DNA of 63,617 bases from Opitutia bacterium Tous-C1TDCM. Its GTDB lineage: Bacteria > Verrucomicrobiota > Verrucomicrobiia > Opitutales > Opitutaceae. Below the pieces are notes generated by a model that searched no databases, was not told the origin of the DNA, and saw only the letters and a program-made list of their open reading frames with translations. The translations under genes were made by a program, and so were the position numbers. Of the stretch, positions 34,234-41,537 are shown piece after piece. The stretch covers positions 1 to 63,617 of the forward strand of contig NEUS01000006.1 of NCBI GenBank assembly GCA_002288455.1, given 5' to 3'. Position 1 is the stretch's first letter. Each line of letters begins with the position of its first letter.

Positions 34234-35468
34234 CAGAGGCGTTCGAGACTGCTCTGCATCGAGTTCAACACGATGCCGACACCGGAGGTGGCCGGGAACT
34301 GGTCGCCGGCGTTTTCGCCGGTGAGATCGAAACGGGCGGCCTCGAACTGCTGCAGGTGGCGGTCGTTTTCGGTCAGGCCGACGAGCAGGGAATAGGAACC
34401 GCCTTCCAGGTTCACGCGGTCCTGAGTGAACACGGCCTCGTAGTCGCCGGGCGCGAGATCCTGCGGCGGCAGCCACGAGGTTTGGACGGCGATGCCGTCG
34501 GCGGACTTGATGCCGACGGCGGCGACGAAGCGGCGCTGGGGTTGGCGGACGCGGATGGAAATACGGATTTTCCACGGTACGCCGACGGGGATGACGGCAG
34601 GTTGGCGGCCGTCGAGGGTTTCCAGTTTTACCGCGGTGACGTAGGCGCGTTCGGCGATTTCTGGTCCCGGTTTCGGCACCGTGACCGGGGCGCCGGCGGT
34701 GAGTCCGCGCTGGTATTGTTCAAGGACCGGACCGCAACCGCCGGCGGCCTCGAGGCGACCTGCCGAAAGGAGGAGGGCGGAGCGGCAGAGTTGGCGGATC
34801 GACGGCAGGTTGTGGCTGACGAAGAGCACGGTGCGGCCCTCGCTGCGCGCGACATCCTGCATCTTGCCCAGGCATTTTTTCTGGAAGGCGGCGTCGCCGA
34901 CGGCGAGGACCTCGTCGACGATCAGGATCTCGGGCTCGAGATGCGCGGCGACGGCGAAGGCGAGGCGCACGTACATGCCGCTCGAGTAGTGCTTCACCCG
35001 CATGTCGAGGAAGCGTTCCACTTCCGCGAAGGCGACGATCTCGTCGAACTTGCGGCGGATTTCCGCGCGGGACATGCCGAGAATGGCGCCGTTGAGGTAG
35101 ATGTTGTCGCGGCCGGTGAGCTCGGGGTGAAAGCCGGTGCCGACCTCGAGCAGACTGGCGACGCGGCCGCGGATCCGGATTTCGCCGGCGGTCGGTTCGG
35201 TGATGCGCGAAAGAATCTTGAGCAGGGTCGATTTGCCGGCGCCGTTGCGGCCGATGATGCCGACGACATCGCCGCGGGCGATTTCGAAGGACAGGTCGCG
35301 CAGGGCCCAGAATTCCTCCTCGGAGCCGTGGTTTTCGCGGCCGGCGAGACGGGCACCGAGCGCGCGCAACTTGGCGGTGAACGCATCGCGCAGGGTGTCG
35401 GCGCGGGTGCGCTGGCTGAGCCAGTAGCGTTTGCCGAGACCGGAGACGGAGATGGCGGCGGCACCCAT
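34233..35468 (-). CDS. Polysaccharide ABC transporter ATP-binding protein with C-terminal glycan-recognition domain (Wzt-like)
   Basis: A 411-residue ATPase. Walker A 'GRNGAGKS' is at 73-80, the signature 'HYSSGMYVRLAF' follows, and Walker B is 'ILIVDEVLAVGD'. The first 250 residues match the polysaccharide/teichoic acid exporter ATPases. The extra C-terminal beta-rich domain (about 265-411) corresponds to Wzt-C, which in E. coli O8/O9 binds the modified chain terminus before export. With the permease upstream it would move an undecaprenyl-linked glycan across the inner membrane. Confidence 0.93.
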   Translation of the reverse strand: MGAAAISVSGLGKRYWLSQRTRADTLRDAFTAKLRALGARLAGRENHGSEEEFWALRDLSFEIARGDVVGIIGRNGAGKSTLLKILSRITEPTAGEIRIRGRVASLLEVGTGFHPELTGRDNIYLNGAILGMSRAEIRRKFDEIVAFAEVERFLDMRVKHYSSGMYVRLAFAVAAHLEPEILIVDEVLAVGDAAFQKKCLGKMQDVARSEGRTVLFVSHNLPSIRQLCRSALLLSAGRLEAAGGCGPVLEQYQRGLTAGAPVTVPKPGPEIAERAYVTAVKLETLDGRQPAVIPVGVPWKIRISIRVRQPQRRFVAAVGIKSADGIAVQTSWLPPQDLAPGDYEAVFTQDRVNLEGGSYSLLVGLTENDRHLQQFEAARFDLTGENAGDQFPATSGVGIVLNSMQSSLERL

Positions 35469-35469
35469 G

Positions 35470-36321
35470 TCAGATGATGTCGGCGAACGAACGTTCGGTC
35501 CGGCGGAAGTACCAGATGCCGGTCGCGAGGAGCAGCAGGCTGACGACGATACCGTTGATCAGGCCCGGGACATGCACGGTGTGGGTGCCGCCGAGCAGGC
35601 ACCAACGGAAACCGTCGATCACGCCGACCATGGGATTGAGGGCGAAGATTTCGCGCCAGTTGGGCACGTTGCCGGTGCTGAAACCGACCGGGGTAAGGAA
35701 GAGGCCCACCTGCAGCAGAAAGGGCACGATGAATCGGAAATCCCGATACCGCACCGTCAACGCGGAGAGCCAGAGGCCGGCGCCGAAGGCGGCGAGGAGC
35801 GCGAGCAGCACGAACAAGGGCAGGAAAACAATTTCCGGTCCGGGGAGAACGCCGTACCAGGCAAACATCGCGGCGGTGAGCACCGCGACGATGCCAAAGT
35901 CGACGAGGGCGACGGCGACCGATGAGAGCGGCACGAGCAGGCGCGGAAAGTAGACCTTGGAGATAAGGTGGGTGTTGCTCACGAGACTGCTGCCGGTGCC
36001 CGAGAGGGTGTTGGCGAACAGTTGCCAGGGGAGCAGGCCGGCCATGACGAGCAGCGGATACGGCACGTCGCCGGACGGCATCTGCGCGAGTTTGCCGAAG
36101 ATGAAGGTGAACACCGCGAGCGTCACCGCCGGCTGGAAGATCGCCCACCCGGCGCCGAGCACGGATTGCTTGTAGCGCACGGCGACATCGCGCCACGCGA
36201 GAAACCCCATGAGCTCGCGGTAGCGCCAGATGTCGCGCCAGTAGTTCGATTCGCCCCGGCCGGCGGCGATCAGCATGATTCCCGGTTCGGCGGCGGGAAG
36301 GGAATCGGCAGCGGGTGGCAT
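35470..36321 (-). CDS. Polysaccharide ABC transporter permease (Wzm-like)
   Basis: A 283-residue ABC-2-type permease. A cytosolic N-terminal segment ('WRYRELMGFLAWRDVAVRYK') is the amphipathic gate region typical of Wzm/TagG. Six hydrophobic segments follow, with the loop 'YFPRLLVPLSSVAVALVDFG' and 'NPMVGVIDGFRW' near the last third. It pairs with the ATPase 1 bp downstream. The two form a one-step exporter for a fully assembled chain, in contrast to the Wzy-like polymerase later in the cluster. Confidence 0.93.
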   Translation of the reverse strand: MPPAADSLPAAEPGIMLIAAGRGESNYWRDIWRYRELMGFLAWRDVAVRYKQSVLGAGWAIFQPAVTLAVFTFIFGKLAQMPSGDVPYPLLVMAGLLPWQLFANTLSGTGSSLVSNTHLISKVYFPRLLVPLSSVAVALVDFGIVAVLTAAMFAWYGVLPGPEIVFLPLFVLLALLAAFGAGLWLSALTVRYRDFRFIVPFLLQVGLFLTPVGFSTGNVPNWREIFALNPMVGVIDGFRWCLLGGTHTVHVPGLINGIVVSLLLLATGIWYFRRTERSFADII

Positions 36322-36341
36322 GGTCGGAGGGAAAGCGGAAG

Positions 36342-39300
36342 TCAGACGGAGACGGGTGCGCGCGACAAGGCCTCCCCGAGGCGTTGCTGGAAACGGGTGA
36401 AAGAGAAATGCGCGGCGCGCGCGAGGATCGCGTCTTCGTCCCATGTCTGCCGCAGCGCCGAGACGGCGCCTGCGGCGATGGCGGCGAGGTCGCCGTACGG
36501 CACGAGGACACCGGAGGAGGCGTCGATCACTTCGGGGACTCCGCCGGCCTCCGCGCCGAGGCAAGGGCGGCTGCTGGCCATGGCTTCGAGGAACACGAGG
36601 CCGAAGCCTTCCTTCTTGCTCGGGAGGGCGAAGAGACGGCAGCGGCGGATTTCCTCGCGCAGCGTGTCGTCGTCGACGAAGCCGAGAAACGCCACCGCGT
36701 CGGCGCAGCCGGCGCCGGCCGCGACGGCGCGCAGACGCTCCACATCGTCGCCGCGGCCGACGATGCGCAGTTGGGCGCCGGGCATTTCGCGCCGGATCGC
36801 GGGCAGGGCGGCGATCAGGTCCTCGACGCCCTTGTAGCGGTCGGCAAAGGTCAGGCGCGTCACCGTCAAAATCACCGGCGCGCACTCCGCCAGCGGCACG
36901 CCGCGCGCGATCGGGAAACCGGCATCGAGGGCGTTGGGGAGCACGACGGCGCGGCCGGCCGGCAGCGGGCAGTGGCGCAGGAGCTCGCGGCGGGTGTAGT
37001 CGCTCACGCAGAAAATCCGTTCGGCCCCGCGCAGCGCGAGGCGTTCCGGGGCGGTGAACGGCCGCCAGACCTCGATGCCGTGGGCAACCAGATAGTAGCG
37101 CAGACGGGGGTTCAGCCGGCGGGCGAGCCAAGCCACGGGCAACTGGGCAACGTGGCCGCAGACGAGGTCGGGGCAGCCGCGGCTGAGGCGCAGGGCGGCG
37201 CGGATGAAATCCGATTTCCGCCGGTTGCAGCCGACGGCGAGCTTGGTGGCGGGGCTGCCGTGGAGGGCGAGATCGGCGGGGTTGATGGCCGGATCGTTGA
37301 GGGAAACGAGACGGACCTCCGCGGGCGTGGCGGCGAGGGCCCGGAGGTAGCTCTGCAGAATGCGCGGGATGCCGCCTTCGGACGAAAAAATCTCGGGCGC
37401 GAGCAGCAGGATTTTGCCCGCGGGAATCCGGGCGGGAGCGGAAGCAACCGAGACCGCCGGGGCGGAGCGGGCCAGAGCCGGGGGGGCGTGGCGGTTGGCG
37501 AATTGCACGAGCATCGCGATGCTCCAGACGCGGGACCACTTGCGGTTGTCGTCGCCGGCGACGAAGCCCTGCCAGAGCTGACCGACCGCGGCGCGTTGGA
37601 AGAGCCCGCTGCGGTCGACGCTGGCGGCCGCGAAGGTGTCCTCGAGGAAGGGCCGCAGTTCGCGTTTCATCCACACGGCGAGAGGCAAGGTGAACCCGCG
37701 TTTGCGGCGGTGCTCGAGGCTGGACGGGACGAGGTCGCGGACGGCGGCGTAGAGCGAGGCTTTGGGTTCGCCGCGGCCCGCTTTCCAGGCGGCGGGTTGC
37801 TGCCAGAGCCACTGCAGAAGCACGCGGTCGACGAAGGGCACGCGGAGCTCCAGGGAATGCCGCATGCTCATGACGTCGCTGTCGCGCAGCAGCACGTCGG
37901 TCATGTAGGTGCGGAGTTCCCAGGCGCTGGCGATTTCGAAAAGCCGGTCGCCCGGGACCTCGGCCGCGATTTCGGCGAGGGCGGGGTGGAACGTCCCGGA
38001 CGAAGCGGCGGCGGCTTCCGGCGCGAGGAGCGAGCGCGCGGCGGTGGAAGGAAACACGCGGCGCTGGAGCGCGCCGATCTCGTGGGCGTTGCGGGCCGAG
38101 CCGAGCAGGTCGGCGAGTTTGCGGCGGCGCGTATCGCCGCGCTCGAGCCAGCCGACGGCGCTGCGCCGGAGGCTTTCCGGCAGACTGCGCCAGACCGGCA
38201 AGAGGCGGGCGAGCCGCGGGATGTCACGGAAAGACGGATACCCGCCGAAGAGTTCGTCGCCGCCGAGGCCCGAGAGCGCCACGGTCACCCCGCCGGCGCG
38301 GGCGGCGGCGCTCGCGTACCAGGTGTTGAGGCCGTCGCCGGTCGGTTGGTCGAAGGCCGCGCAAATCTTGCCGAGGTCGCGGGCCACCCGGGCGCCGGTG
38401 AGTTCGAACTCCGTGTGCGCGGTGCCGAAATACCTGGCCGCCTCGGCGGCTTCGGGGGCCTCGGAGTAGCCGGCGTCGGGGAACGTGACGGCGAAGGTCC
38501 GCAATTGGTCCGCGCCCGTGTGGCGCATGAGGCCGACGACGCTCGCGGAATCGAGCCCGCCGGAGAGGAAGGCGCCGACGGGGACATCCGCCGCGCCGTG
38601 GGCACGGATTGTGTCCTCGAGTTTCTCCCGCAGCGCGGCGGTGAATTCGGTTGCGTCGCGGCAGACGGCCGCGGGATTCGCGGCCGGGAAACGCCAGGCG
38701 CGGCGCAGGGTCAGGCGGCCTTGGCGAAAGGTGGCGCATTCGCCGGGGCGCAGGCTGATCACGCCGCGGTAGATCGTGCGGGGGGCGGGCACCGCCAGCC
38801 AACCGAGGAAATCGGCGGCCGCACCGGGATCGATTTCCGCCGCGAAAGTGCCGCCGGCGACGAGGGCGTTGAGTTCCGAAGCGAAGACCAGGGCGCCATT
38901 GGCTTCGCGGCAGTACAGCGGTTTGATGCCGAACGGATCGCGGGCCAGAAACAGCGAATTTTCGCGCCGGTCCGAGATCGCGAAGGCGAACATGCCGCGG
39001 AAGCGGGCGAGGCAGGCTTCGCCCCAGTGCACGTAGGCGGCGAGCAGGACTTCGGTGTCGCACCGGGTGCGGAAACTCCAACCGGCGGCGGCCAACTCCC
39101 GCCGCAGGTCCGGGTGATTGTAGATCGCACCGTTGAAAACCAGGGTGTAGCGGCTGTCCGGGGAGCGCAGCGGTTGCTGGCCGTTTGCCGGATCGAAGAT
39201 CGCGAGCCGCCGCATGCCCAAGGCCATGCCTATGCCAAGGTCGATGCCGCCATCGTCGGGTCCGCGGTGGACCATCGCATCGCACATGCGTTGCACCCCC

Positions 39301-39356
39301 GCCCGGAGTACGTCCGGATGGACCTGTGGATCAATCCAACCGGCGATGCCGCACAT
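36342..39356 (-). CDS. Fusion protein: AsnB-type glutamine amidotransferase and GT4 glycosyltransferase
   Basis: A 1004-residue two-part protein and the first gene of the polysaccharide cluster. Residues 1-622 form an asparagine synthetase B-like enzyme. Cys2 is the glutaminase nucleophile ('MCGIAGW'), followed by 'FNGAIYNH' (75-81, with Ala77 where AsnB has Glu), Asp100, the ATP pyrophosphatase loop 'SGGLDSAS' (265-272) and 'GLGGDELFGGY' (363-373). After a Pro/Ala/Ser linker (about 623-646), residues 647-1004 form a complete GT4 transferase ('VTRLTFADRYKGVEDLIAAL', 'SKKEGFGLVFLEAM' with E-x7-E). In glycan loci AsnB-like enzymes are thought to amidate uronic acids. Here the amidation and transfer steps would be physically joined. 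No stop or frameshift separates the halves. Confidence 0.92.
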   Translation of the reverse strand: MCGIAGWIDPQVHPDVLRAGVQRMCDAMVHRGPDDGGIDLGIGMALGMRRLAIFDPANGQQPLRSPDSRYTLVFNGAIYNHPDLRRELAAAGWSFRTRCDTEVLLAAYVHWGEACLARFRGMFAFAISDRRENSLFLARDPFGIKPLYCREANGALVFASELNALVAGGTFAAEIDPGAAADFLGWLAVPAPRTIYRGVISLRPGECATFRQGRLTLRRAWRFPAANPAAVCRDATEFTAALREKLEDTIRAHGAADVPVGAFLSGGLDSASVVGLMRHTGADQLRTFAVTFPDAGYSEAPEAAEAARYFGTAHTEFELTGARVARDLGKICAAFDQPTGDGLNTWYASAAARAGGVTVALSGLGGDELFGGYPSFRDIPRLARLLPVWRSLPESLRRSAVGWLERGDTRRRKLADLLGSARNAHEIGALQRRVFPSTAARSLLAPEAAAASSGTFHPALAEIAAEVPGDRLFEIASAWELRTYMTDVLLRDSDVMSMRHSLELRVPFVDRVLLQWLWQQPAAWKAGRGEPKASLYAAVRDLVPSSLEHRRKRGFTLPLAVWMKRELRPFLEDTFAAASVDRSGLFQRAAVGQLWQGFVAGDDNRKWSRVWSIAMLVQFANRHAPPALARSAPAVSVASAPARIPAGKILLLAPEIFSSEGGIPRILQSYLRALAATPAEVRLVSLNDPAINPADLALHGSPATKLAVGCNRRKSDFIRAALRLSRGCPDLVCGHVAQLPVAWLARRLNPRLRYYLVAHGIEVWRPFTAPERLALRGAERIFCVSDYTRRELLRHCPLPAGRAVVLPNALDAGFPIARGVPLAECAPVILTVTRLTFADRYKGVEDLIAALPAIRREMPGAQLRIVGRGDDVERLRAVAAGAGCADAVAFLGFVDDDTLREEIRRCRLFALPSKKEGFGLVFLEAMASSRPCLGAEAGGVPEVIDASSGVLVPYGDLAAIAAGAVSALRQTWDEDAILARAAHFSFTRFQQRLGEALSRAPVSV

Positions 39357-39365
39357 GGAAATTTT

Positions 39366-39379
39366 CCCGGAAGTCCGGG
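39366..39379. promoter_or_regulatory. Short inverted repeat in the 5' leader of the polysaccharide cluster
   Basis: CCCGGA-AG-TCCGGG is a perfect 6-bp inverted repeat whose edge lies 10 bp upstream of the first ATG of the cluster (39356). In RNA it could only form with some opening of the tight centre. As DNA it could be a binding site. Its place across the ribosome-binding region suggests control of initiation, but that is inferred. Confidence 0.3.
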
Positions 39380-39457
39380 ACCTGACATGGCTTCGCCCCG
39401 TCGCTTCCGAAAATGCGACCGGGCCGTTGGCGATAAGGATACAAGCTGACCGAAAAA

Positions 39458-39478
39458 CCCTAGGGTGAGTCCCTTAGG
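39458..39478. promoter_or_regulatory. Candidate operator upstream of the polysaccharide cluster
   Basis: Read on the minus strand, CCTAAGGG-ACTCA-CCCTAGGG forms an imperfect inverted repeat with a 5-nt centre. It lies about 100 bp upstream of the AsnB-GT4 start, in the only sizeable upstream gap (39357-39529) of the 37-kb cluster. The promoter of the whole locus is expected in this gap. I could not pick a convincing -35/-10 pair. A dimeric regulator site is the simplest reading. Confidence 0.35.
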
Positions 39479-39504
39479 TAACGGAAGCTAATTCCCGGAC
39501 TTGA

Positions 39505-39516
39505 GCCCGATCGGGC
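39505..39516. repeat. 12-bp perfect palindrome between DJ-1 gene and polysaccharide cluster
   Basis: GCCCGATCGGGC reads the same on both strands. It lies 13 bp beyond the stop of the DJ-1-family gene and upstream of the cluster leader. No T run follows, so a terminator is unlikely. It may be a protein site or chance in GC-rich DNA. Confidence 0.3.
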
Positions 39517-39529
39517 GAACACCGGTGGA

Positions 39530-40069
39530 CTACCAACCGATGGAGTGGGCGATTTCGGCGGACTTTTCGGGGCCGAACAAGTGGGTCACCAGGGCCAGGC
39601 CGAATTCCAAGGCGGTGCCGGCGCCGCGGGACGTCACCAGGCGGCCATCGACGACCACGCGTTCGGTGCCGAGGCGCGCGGGCAATTCGGCGGCGACGCT
39701 GGCGTGGGCGGTGTAACGGCGGTTCGCGAGCAGGCCGGCGTCGAGGAGAACGGTGGGCGCGGCGCAGATGGCGGCGAGCCAGCGGCCGGCGGCGGCCTGG
39801 CGTTGCAGGGCGGTGCGCAGGCCGAGATCGGCACGGAGGTGTTTCACTCCGGGACCGCCGGGGAGGAGAATGCAGTCGAAGGCGTCGGCGAGACGGTCGG
39901 TCAGCAGAGCGTCGGCGACGAGGACGAGACCGTTGCGGCCGGTGACGGTGCGATCCGGACCGAGGGCGGCGACGACGACCTCGGCGCCGGCACGGCGGAG
40001 CACGTCGACGGGCGCGACGGTTTCCAGTTCTTCAAAGCCGGCGGGCAGGGGCACGAGCACGGAAGGCAT
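39530..40069 (-). CDS. DJ-1/PfpI family protein
   Basis: A 179-residue DJ-1 superfamily protein of the YajL/ThiJ branch, whose members are proposed chaperones or deglycases. The nucleophile-elbow Cys102 lies in 'AAICAAPTVLLDAG', and the partner Glu in 'PAGFEELE' near residue 13. 'LLPGGPGVKHLR' and 'VVVDGRLVTSRG' are family landmarks. It is divergent from the epimerase gene with 81 bp between the starts. It reads towards the polysaccharide cluster, but a 173-bp gap makes it a separate unit. The specific activity is unknown. Confidence 0.93.
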   Translation of the reverse strand: MPSVLVPLPAGFEELETVAPVDVLRRAGAEVVVAALGPDRTVTGRNGLVLVADALLTDRLADAFDCILLPGGPGVKHLRADLGLRTALQRQAAAGRWLAAICAAPTVLLDAGLLANRRYTAHASVAAELPARLGTERVVVDGRLVTSRGAGTALEFGLALVTHLFGPEKSAEIAHSIGW

Positions 40070-40150
40070 GGCCGGAGAGTCGGCGGGGAGCGGCGGCGAA
40101 GACAGCTTTTTTCCATCGCCGAACCGGCCGCGCTGGCGCTGCCTGCTGGG

Positions 40151-41068
40151 ATGAATGCGTCCGCTTCCGCTTCGGCCCGCGCGGCCGGCCCCCGGCTCGT
40201 CGTCTTCGGCTGCGGCTATGTGGGGGCGGCAACGGCGGCGTGGGCGCAGGCGCGCGGGGCGACGGTGACGGCGTTGACGCGGAATCCGGCGACGGCGGCG
40301 GCGTTGCGGGCCGCGGGGATCGAGGTGGTCGTGGCCGATTTGGCGGGGAGCGATTGGCACGCGGCGATTCCCGGCGGGGCGGAGTGGGTTTTGAACAGCG
40401 TGAGTTCCGGCGGCGGCGGGATCGACGGCTACCGGCGGAGTTATGTCGAAGGCACGCGTTCGGTCGTGGCGTGGGCGCGGTCCGCGGGCGGAATCGGGAC
40501 GCTGGTGTACACGGGGAGCACGTCGGTTTATCCGCAGGGCGACGGCGCGGCGGTCGACGAAACGGCGCCGACGGATGCGGCCGGGGAACGGCCCGGGCTG
40601 TTGTTGGCGGCGGAGGCGGCGGTGCGGGGGGCGGAGGCGGAGGCCGGGTGCCGGCGGAGCTTCGTGTTGCGGTTGGCGGGGATTTACGGGCCGGGGCGGC
40701 ACCATGTGCTGGACCAATTGCGGAGCGGGGCGGGGGAAATTGCCGGTGCGGGATCGCACCGGCTGAACCTGGTGCATCGCGACGACATCGTCGGGGCGAT
40801 TGCGGCGTGTTTTCTGGCGCGACCGGAGCAAGGGGGCGGAATTTTCAATGTGGCGGACGACGCGCCGGCGCCGAAAGCCGAGGTGGTCGCGTGGCTGGCA
40901 GGGCGGTTGGGCGTGCCGGTGCCGCGTTTCACGGGCGAGCCGGCGGGCGGGCGGCGGGCGGTGACGCCGGACCGCATCATCGTGAACCGGCGCGCCCGCG
41001 AGGTGCTGGGGTGGGTGCCGCGGTACCCTTCGTATCGCGAAGGCTACGCGAAATTGTTGTCGCATTGA
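40151..41068 (+). CDS. NAD(P)-dependent epimerase/dehydratase family protein
   Basis: A 305-residue extended short-chain dehydrogenase. The nucleotide-binding motif 'VFGCGYVGAATAAWA' is at the N-terminus. The active-site region reads 'VYTGSTSVYPQGDG', where the Tyr belongs to a SVYP rather than YxxxK motif. 'RLAGIYGPGR' and 'NLVHRDDIVGAIAA' are typical of the YeeZ/WcaG-like atypical SDR5 group. Because it lacks the classical lysine, catalytic function is uncertain. ATG 40151 is the first codon before the Rossmann fold. It is divergent from the DJ-1 gene and is followed by the ebfC-recR pair. Confidence 0.85.
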   Translation: MNASASASARAAGPRLVVFGCGYVGAATAAWAQARGATVTALTRNPATAAALRAAGIEVVVADLAGSDWHAAIPGGAEWVLNSVSSGGGGIDGYRRSYVEGTRSVVAWARSAGGIGTLVYTGSTSVYPQGDGAAVDETAPTDAAGERPGLLLAAEAAVRGAEAEAGCRRSFVLRLAGIYGPGRHHVLDQLRSGAGEIAGAGSHRLNLVHRDDIVGAIAACFLARPEQGGGIFNVADDAPAPKAEVVAWLAGRLGVPVPRFTGEPAGGRRAVTPDRIIVNRRAREVLGWVPRYPSYREGYAKLLSH

Positions 41069-41097
41069 GCGGCGGCGCCGGGCCTGCTTTGCGCTCG

Positions 41098-41115
41098 GCT
41101 CCGTGTCCACGGAGC
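41098..41115. promoter_or_regulatory. Perfect 8-bp inverted repeat upstream of ebfC
   Basis: GCTCCGTG-TC-CACGGAGC is a perfect inverted repeat centred 28 bp upstream of the ebfC start and 38 bp after the epimerase stop. No T run follows (AAACTAAC comes next). It is better explained as an operator or an mRNA-end stabilising hairpin than as an intrinsic terminator. Confidence 0.35.
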
Positions 41116-41134
41116 AAACTAACTCCCTTCCACT

Positions 41135-41443
41135 ATGGCCGGACTTGGCAAACTCGTTAAACAGGCGGAAAAGATGAAACGCGGCATCGAGGCGTTGCAG
41201 ACGCAGCTCGAGGCCAAGGAAATCGACGTCACGAGCGGCGGCGGCGCCGTGAAACTCAAGGTGAACGGCACCGGCAAGTTTCTCGGGCTGGTGCTCGATC
41301 CCGAATTCCTGAAGGAAGATCCGAAGCTCATCGCCGACACCGTGCTGGCCGCGGTGCAGGATGCGGCGAAGCAAGCGAAGGAATACCACGAAGCCGAGAT
41401 GGCGAAGGTGACCGGCGCGTTCCAGCTGCCGGGAATGTTCTGA
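41135..41443 (+). CDS. ebfC: YbaB/EbfC family nucleoid-associated protein
   Basis: A 102-residue small DNA-binding protein that dimerises and coats DNA. The family pattern is clear: an N-terminal amphipathic helix ('GKLVKQAEKMKRGIEALQTQ'), the conserved 'GGGAVKLKVNGTGKFLGLVL' sheet, and the C-terminal helix ending in 'MAKVTGAFQLPGMF'. The ebfC-recR pairing is widespread in bacteria (often with dnaX), and recR follows here with a repeat element between. dnaX is not in the window. Confidence 0.95.
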   Translation: MAGLGKLVKQAEKMKRGIEALQTQLEAKEIDVTSGGGAVKLKVNGTGKFLGLVLDPEFLKEDPKLIADTVLAAVQDAAKQAKEYHEAEMAKVTGAFQLPGMF

Positions 41444-41533
41444 ATTGCGGAGGGCGGATCGGGGATTGCGGATTTTTCAGCCGCGGCTGCCGCGGCGCCT
41501 GCAATCCGCGATTCGCAATTCGCGATCCGCAAT
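41444..41533. repeat. Inverted repeat with heptamer-built arms (ebfC-recR spacer)
   Basis: The left arm (41444-41471) consists of four 7-bp units: ATTGCGG, AGGGCGG, ATCGGGG, ATTGCGG. The right arm (41506-41533), read on the opposite strand, is again four units: ATTGCGG, ATCGCGA, ATTGCGA, ATCGCGG. The arms enclose 34 bp including two GCCGCGGC-like palindromes. The element fills the whole gap, and its edge is 4 bp from the recR start. The same 4x7 architecture recurs at 49101-49194 with a different heptamer. Confidence 0.7.
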
Positions 41534-41537
41534 CGCC

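Noticed and set aside
36315-39449. Plus-strand open frame of 1044 codons opposite the AsnB-GT4 gene
   Set aside because: Low-complexity antisense translation; the opposite strand has all AsnB and GT4 catalytic motifs.
39505-39516. Terminator after the DJ-1 gene
   Set aside because: A palindrome with no loop and no following T run does not support intrinsic termination.
41445-41537. 31-residue N-terminal extension of RecR
   Set aside because: It is encoded by the heptamer inverted repeat and is not part of the RecR fold; ATG 41538 gives the normal protein.
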